Of a stretch of 64,000 bases of DNA, positions 61,110 to 64,000 are shown piece after piece (the first letter of the stretch is position 1; each line of letters opens with the position of its first letter). This stretch comes from Ruegeria haliotis (GTDB lineage Bacteria > Pseudomonadota > Alphaproteobacteria > Rhodobacterales > Rhodobacteraceae). The notes under the pieces were generated by a model. The model had not been told where the DNA came from and did not search any database. It saw nothing but the letters and a program-made list of their open reading frames with translations. Location of the stretch: contig NZ_JABXWT010000001.1 in assembly GCF_013377785.1 (NCBI RefSeq), positions 62,001 through 126,000 of the forward strand, written 5' to 3'. Made by a program: the position numbers and the translations under genes.

Positions 61110-61750
61110 ACGGTGAGCGGCTGTCTACGATTGTTGTGGGCGGGGTTCAAGGGCTTTTAGGCAAAAAATTCGAGCACCCGGAAAATTATTTTGACCTACC
61201 TTCAGGTGGTCTTTATCAGCATTGCGCCACCCCGGTTGCCAGCTTGTACAAATTGGTGCGCGGTGGCGCAGTCTTGCGTTGGAAGGGCATTTTGGTTCGG
61301 ACAACTCAAAGCCGGATCGACCAATACGTGGTGAATTTTATCGACTGCAACCGCGCGTTGGGCAGGGCGTAAGAGGCGGATCTGTATGAATGTAAGCGTT
61401 ACTGCTTAGAGCAACAGTGGGAAGGCAGGGTATCGGAGGCAGGTCTTGTACGTGTAGCACGTCCGCGGCTTTGCCCAAGGCGGTGTGGGTAAAGCTTTCA
61501 GGTCACCCCTGTGTTCTTCAATTCCGACCATAGCCTTGGCGTCGGTGGTGTCAGAGTTCAACAGGTGACCGAGGTTGCGAGTGTGTCGCCGGTTCAGGCA
61601 CGCTGCTCTTGATTGCAAGTGCTTCTCGGTCGCAGGAATTCGATCATAATGTGATGTAATTATTGAGAATTACCCAAAAAATGCCATTGCGAGGTCAACC
61701 ACGGGGGTCTAGCTGTTGTTACAACGAAATGTGTGACACAGGAGCCAAGG
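61110..61750. other. Gene-poor region upstream of ferritin
   Basis: No convincing gene. Open stretches at 61406-61618 (minus) and across the tRNA-Gln gene give no recognisable protein. Near its end the inverted repeat GTAATT-N6-AATTAC (61656-61673) lies in an AT-rich patch 78 bp before the ferritin ATG and could be an iron-responsive operator. Probably residual sequence from the same decayed insertion as the recombinase pseudogene. Confidence 0.4.
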
Positions 61751-62254
61751 ATGAAACTGAATCCGAACGTTGCGGAAGCGTTGAACCAACAGATCAACAA
61801 CGAGCTTCATGCATCCTACACTTATCTGGCAATGGCAGCCTTTTTCGAAGCGCAGGATTTGCCTGGCTTTGCACAGTGGTTTCGCGAACACTCGGCCGAG
61901 GAAGGGACGCACGCGATGCGCATCTTCGATTTTATGGCAAAGCGTGGGGCGCGAATCGAAGTGGACGGGATCGCAAAGCCAAAGGTGGATTACGATTCGC
62001 CGGTTGAGGTGCTGGAGCATGCGCTGGCCAACGAGGAAACTGTGACCGGTCAGATCAATGCGTTGTTTGAGCTGGCGCATGAGGTCAAGGAATACAGCAC
62101 TCAGAACATGCTGAACTGGTTCCTGGCAGAGCAGACTGAAGAAGAAGATCTGTTCAGTCAGATTCTCGACAAAACCAAAGCGGCTAACGGGGATCGCTGG
62201 AATTTGTTGCTTCTGGACAAGGAATTAGGTGCGCGCGGTACTGAACAGACGTAA
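61751..62254 (+). CDS. ftnA: Ferritin (non-haem, FtnA-like)
   Basis: A 167-residue iron-storage protein. Ferroxidase ligands lie in INNELHASYTYLAMAAFFEA, WFREHSAEEGTHAMRIFDFM and a later QTEEEDLFSQI. No haem-site Met, so it is the FtnA type and distinct from bfr. ATG at 61751 follows AGGAG. Two storage proteins in one window (bfr and ferritin) suggest complementary iron storage. Confidence 0.93.
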   Translation: MKLNPNVAEALNQQINNELHASYTYLAMAAFFEAQDLPGFAQWFREHSAEEGTHAMRIFDFMAKRGARIEVDGIAKPKVDYDSPVEVLEHALANEETVTGQINALFELAHEVKEYSTQNMLNWFLAEQTEEEDLFSQILDKTKAANGDRWNLLLLDKELGARGTEQT

Positions 62255-62264
62255 ATGTTGGGCC

Positions 62265-62281
62265 GCGCTGCCAGACAGCGC
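62265..62281. terminator. Hairpin between ferritin and the SH3 gene
   Basis: GCGCTG-CCAGA-CAGCGC, a perfect 6-bp stem between convergent genes. No T-tract; possible bidirectional terminator. Confidence 0.4.
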
Positions 62282-62288
62282 CGCTCGC

Positions 62289-62792
62289 TTACTCGCGGAT
62301 TTCTGAGGGATCGACGCCCCAGAGGTTTGCTTTTAAGGACCAGCCGCGATAGCCCCCGGCTGAAATCCGACACCAGTCAAGCGAGCACGTCCCCAGTCTT
62401 GCCACGACCCCGGTTTCGAAATGCGCATTGATCGGAGAGGTGGCATCGGGCCGTGCGTAAACGGGCAGCATCTCGGATTCGATCAGCACGGTACGCACAC
62501 CTGAAAGCAAGGCGTAGTGCACCCAACCCCCCGCGCCGTCACGATCCTGAACCTTACGCCAGTTTCCGTATTCAGCCGTGATCTGCAACGGCATGCCCCG
62601 CCGCTTGAACACCCAGTCGATTCGATGGGTTAACGATGGTCCGCGGCGCACATTGCCTTCGGCCGCTTTCATCGAGACATAGCGGGGCAATGGTAGATTG
62701 GTCACCTGGCCACGTTTGTCCTGCGCATCGGCCGCAATAGGGCTGAACGCAAAAAGAAATGCGGATAGGATCGCCAAACAAAGGCGTTTCAC
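62289..62792 (-). CDS. SH3-domain (SH3b-like) secreted protein
   Basis: A 167-residue secreted protein with signal peptide LCLAILSAFLFAFSPIAADA. Two SH3-like units: NVRRGPSLTHRIDWVFKRRG with MPLQITAEYGNWRKVQDRDG, and MLPVYARPDATSPINAHFET with CSLDWCRISAGGYRGWS. This matches the COG3807 group, bacterial SH3 proteins of the cell envelope. A GTG at 62792 is chosen; 62810 (GTG) is an alternative. Divergent from the 2-hydroxyacid dehydrogenase gene, convergent with ferritin. Confidence 0.82.
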   Translation of the reverse strand: MKRLCLAILSAFLFAFSPIAADAQDKRGQVTNLPLPRYVSMKAAEGNVRRGPSLTHRIDWVFKRRGMPLQITAEYGNWRKVQDRDGAGGWVHYALLSGVRTVLIESEMLPVYARPDATSPINAHFETGVVARLGTCSLDWCRISAGGYRGWSLKANLWGVDPSEIRE

Positions 62793-62948
62793 CGGTAGAG
62801 GACTACTCACTGATTGTCTGCTCTTGTGCCTGTTTATCTGCTTTCGAAAAAAGGTCGACTCAATGCCCTTGGGGTTCTTGTGCCCCGCCTTATCCTGCGC
62901 CACGATGCCATGGCGCGCGCGCGTTTGCAAAGAAGTGGGAGAGCTGAG

Positions 62949-63935
62949 GTGACAAGAGAACGTCTGAGTGTTGTCGTTACGCGACGGTTGCCAGAGGCGG
63001 TTGAAACCCGACTAAGCGAGCTTTTCGATGTTCGCTTGCGCGATGATGATACCCCTATGACCCGTGACGAACTGGTGGCTGCAGTCAAAGAGGCCGATGT
63101 GCTGGTGCCAACCGTCACCGATACGATTGATGGTGGCCTGTTGGGGCAGGCCGGTGAAAACCTGCGCCTGATCGCTAATTATGGGGCAGGTGTCGATAAT
63201 ATCGACGTTGCCACAGCCCGGCAGCGCGGAATTTTGGTGTCGAATACGCCCGGCGTTCTGACCGACGACACCGCCGACATGGCAATGGCCCTGATTCTGG
63301 CGGTCACGCGTCGTATCCCCGAAGGTCTGGGCGTCATGCAGCAAGGCGATTGGACAGGCTGGGCCCCGACTGCCTTGCTGGGCGGACGGATTGGCGGGCG
63401 CCGATTGGGCATTCTAGGTATGGGGCGGATCGGTCAGGCCGTTGCCCGCCGCGCCAGCGCGTTTGGGATGCAGGTACACTATCACAACCGCCGCAGGTTG
63501 CGCCCTGAGATCGAGCAGGAGTTGGAGGCGACCTATTGGGAAAGCCTGGACCAGATGGTGGCGCGGATGGATGTGATCTCGGTCAATTGTCCGTCTACAC
63601 CTTCCAGCTTTCACCTGATGAACGCGCGCCGTCTGAAGTTGATGAAGCCTTCGGCAGTCATCGTGAATACGTCTCGCGGCGAGGTGGTGGACGAAAATGC
63701 TCTGACCCGGCTGATACGGTCGGGCGATATCGCCGGGGCAGGATTGGACGTTTACGAGCATGGCACCAGTGTAAATCCGCGTTTGCGGCAGCTGCCGAAT
63801 GTGGTTCTGCTCCCGCATATGGGATCGGCCACTTTGGAGGGGCGGATTGAAATGGGCGAGAAAGTGATCATCAATATCAAAACCTTCGAGGACGGGCATC
63901 GTCCACCAGATCAGGTCGTGCCATCGATGCTATGA
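62949..63935 (+). CDS. D-2-hydroxyacid dehydrogenase (glyoxylate/hydroxypyruvate reductase-like)
   Basis: A 328-residue NAD(P) enzyme. NAD-binding GRRLGILGMGRIGQAVARRA, the substrate Arg in VNTSRGEVVDENAL, Glu in GLDVYEHGTSVNP and catalytic His in LLPHMGSATLE. GTG start at 62949 has GGAGAG upstream; the ATG at 62910 is possible but less well placed. Likely reduces glyoxylate or hydroxypyruvate (GyaR/GhrB-like). Cofactor choice not evident by eye. Confidence 0.93.
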   Translation: MTRERLSVVVTRRLPEAVETRLSELFDVRLRDDDTPMTRDELVAAVKEADVLVPTVTDTIDGGLLGQAGENLRLIANYGAGVDNIDVATARQRGILVSNTPGVLTDDTADMAMALILAVTRRIPEGLGVMQQGDWTGWAPTALLGGRIGGRRLGILGMGRIGQAVARRASAFGMQVHYHNRRRLRPEIEQELEATYWESLDQMVARMDVISVNCPSTPSSFHLMNARRLKLMKPSAVIVNTSRGEVVDENALTRLIRSGDIAGAGLDVYEHGTSVNPRLRQLPNVVLLPHMGSATLEGRIEMGEKVIINIKTFEDGHRPPDQVVPSML

Positions 63936-63974
63936 TGGCCTGAGACGTCAGTGTAGCAACCAGGAAGGGCACCC

Positions 63975-64000
63975 ATGGATCTATTAACGGGCGGATGCCG
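63975..64000 (+). CDS. Start of a further gene, possibly GFA family
   Basis: ATG after AGGAAGG, then MDLLTGGC before the window ends. A start ending in TGGC is common in GFA (glutathione-dependent formaldehyde-activating) family Zn proteins. Too short for a firm call. Confidence 0.3.

Noticed and set aside
61406..61618. A 70-residue minus-strand reading frame
   Set aside because: No recognisable protein or ribosome site; in a region of decayed sequence.

Overview
The window looks like chromosome from a marine alphaproteobacterium of the Roseobacter group (Rhodobacteraceae, Ruegeria-like). Signs of this are the conserved blocks murA-DUF2948-GNAT-hisD-UPF0262-LMW phosphatase and infA-maf-RNase E/G-yacG, spermidine synthesis through carboxyspermidine, several LysR regulators, a BCCT carrier with a non-pyrrolysine MttB homologue, and moderately high GC. 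Placement rests on gene content only; no search was run.

Layout. 1-2844: a TetR gene divergent from a DUF1348/flavin-binding pair, then an acyl-CoA dehydrogenase. 2964-10234: a LysR divergent from a module of fused E1 alpha-beta 2-oxoacid dehydrogenase, a stand-alone FabD-like acyltransferase and a FAD amine oxidase, then an atypical SDR divergent from another LysR. 10225-18381: a LysR divergent from a one-polypeptide reductive dehalogenase fused to its own flavin/2Fe-2S reductase, then a three-subunit molybdenum hydroxylase and a MoaD-like protein. 18378-22116: DUF374 acyltransferase, tRNA-Trp, a lone LptF-type permease, and a LysR divergent from an HD-domain protein resembling diiron oxygenases. 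22157-27410: a complete arginine-to-spermidine operon (speA, carboxyspermidine dehydrogenase, nspC, speB). 27512-33256: an iron cluster (two imelysins, di-haem protein, DUF1513) with bfd-bfr inside it. 33508-36735: a ZrgA-like protein, tRNA-Met, and a Baeyer-Villiger monooxygenase paired with an esterase. 36869-49043: catabolism of probable N-methylated or amine compounds (Rieske oxygenase with a Glu in the bridging position, LysR, BCCT carrier, MttB homologue, then a GntR-DHDPS-like-aldehyde dehydrogenase-FAD oxidase operon divergent from a GlxA/AraC regulator). 49044-49539: no clear gene, but strong inverted repeats. 49540-60225: tRNA-Thr and housekeeping operons, with a more AT-rich insert at about 55.6-56.9 kb. 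60226-61750: a decayed recombinase gene between tRNA-Phe and tRNA-Gln. 61751-64000: ferritin, SH3 protein, 2-hydroxyacid dehydrogenase and the start of another gene.

The most notable items are the self-sufficient reductive dehalogenase and its neighbours, the E1/FabD-like/oxidase module, the quaternary-amine region, a 13-bp palindromic operator shared by the TetR gene and the distant Baeyer-Villiger operon, and the structured intergenic segment at 49085-49202. Functions are inferred from motifs and gene order; substrates are mostly unknown.
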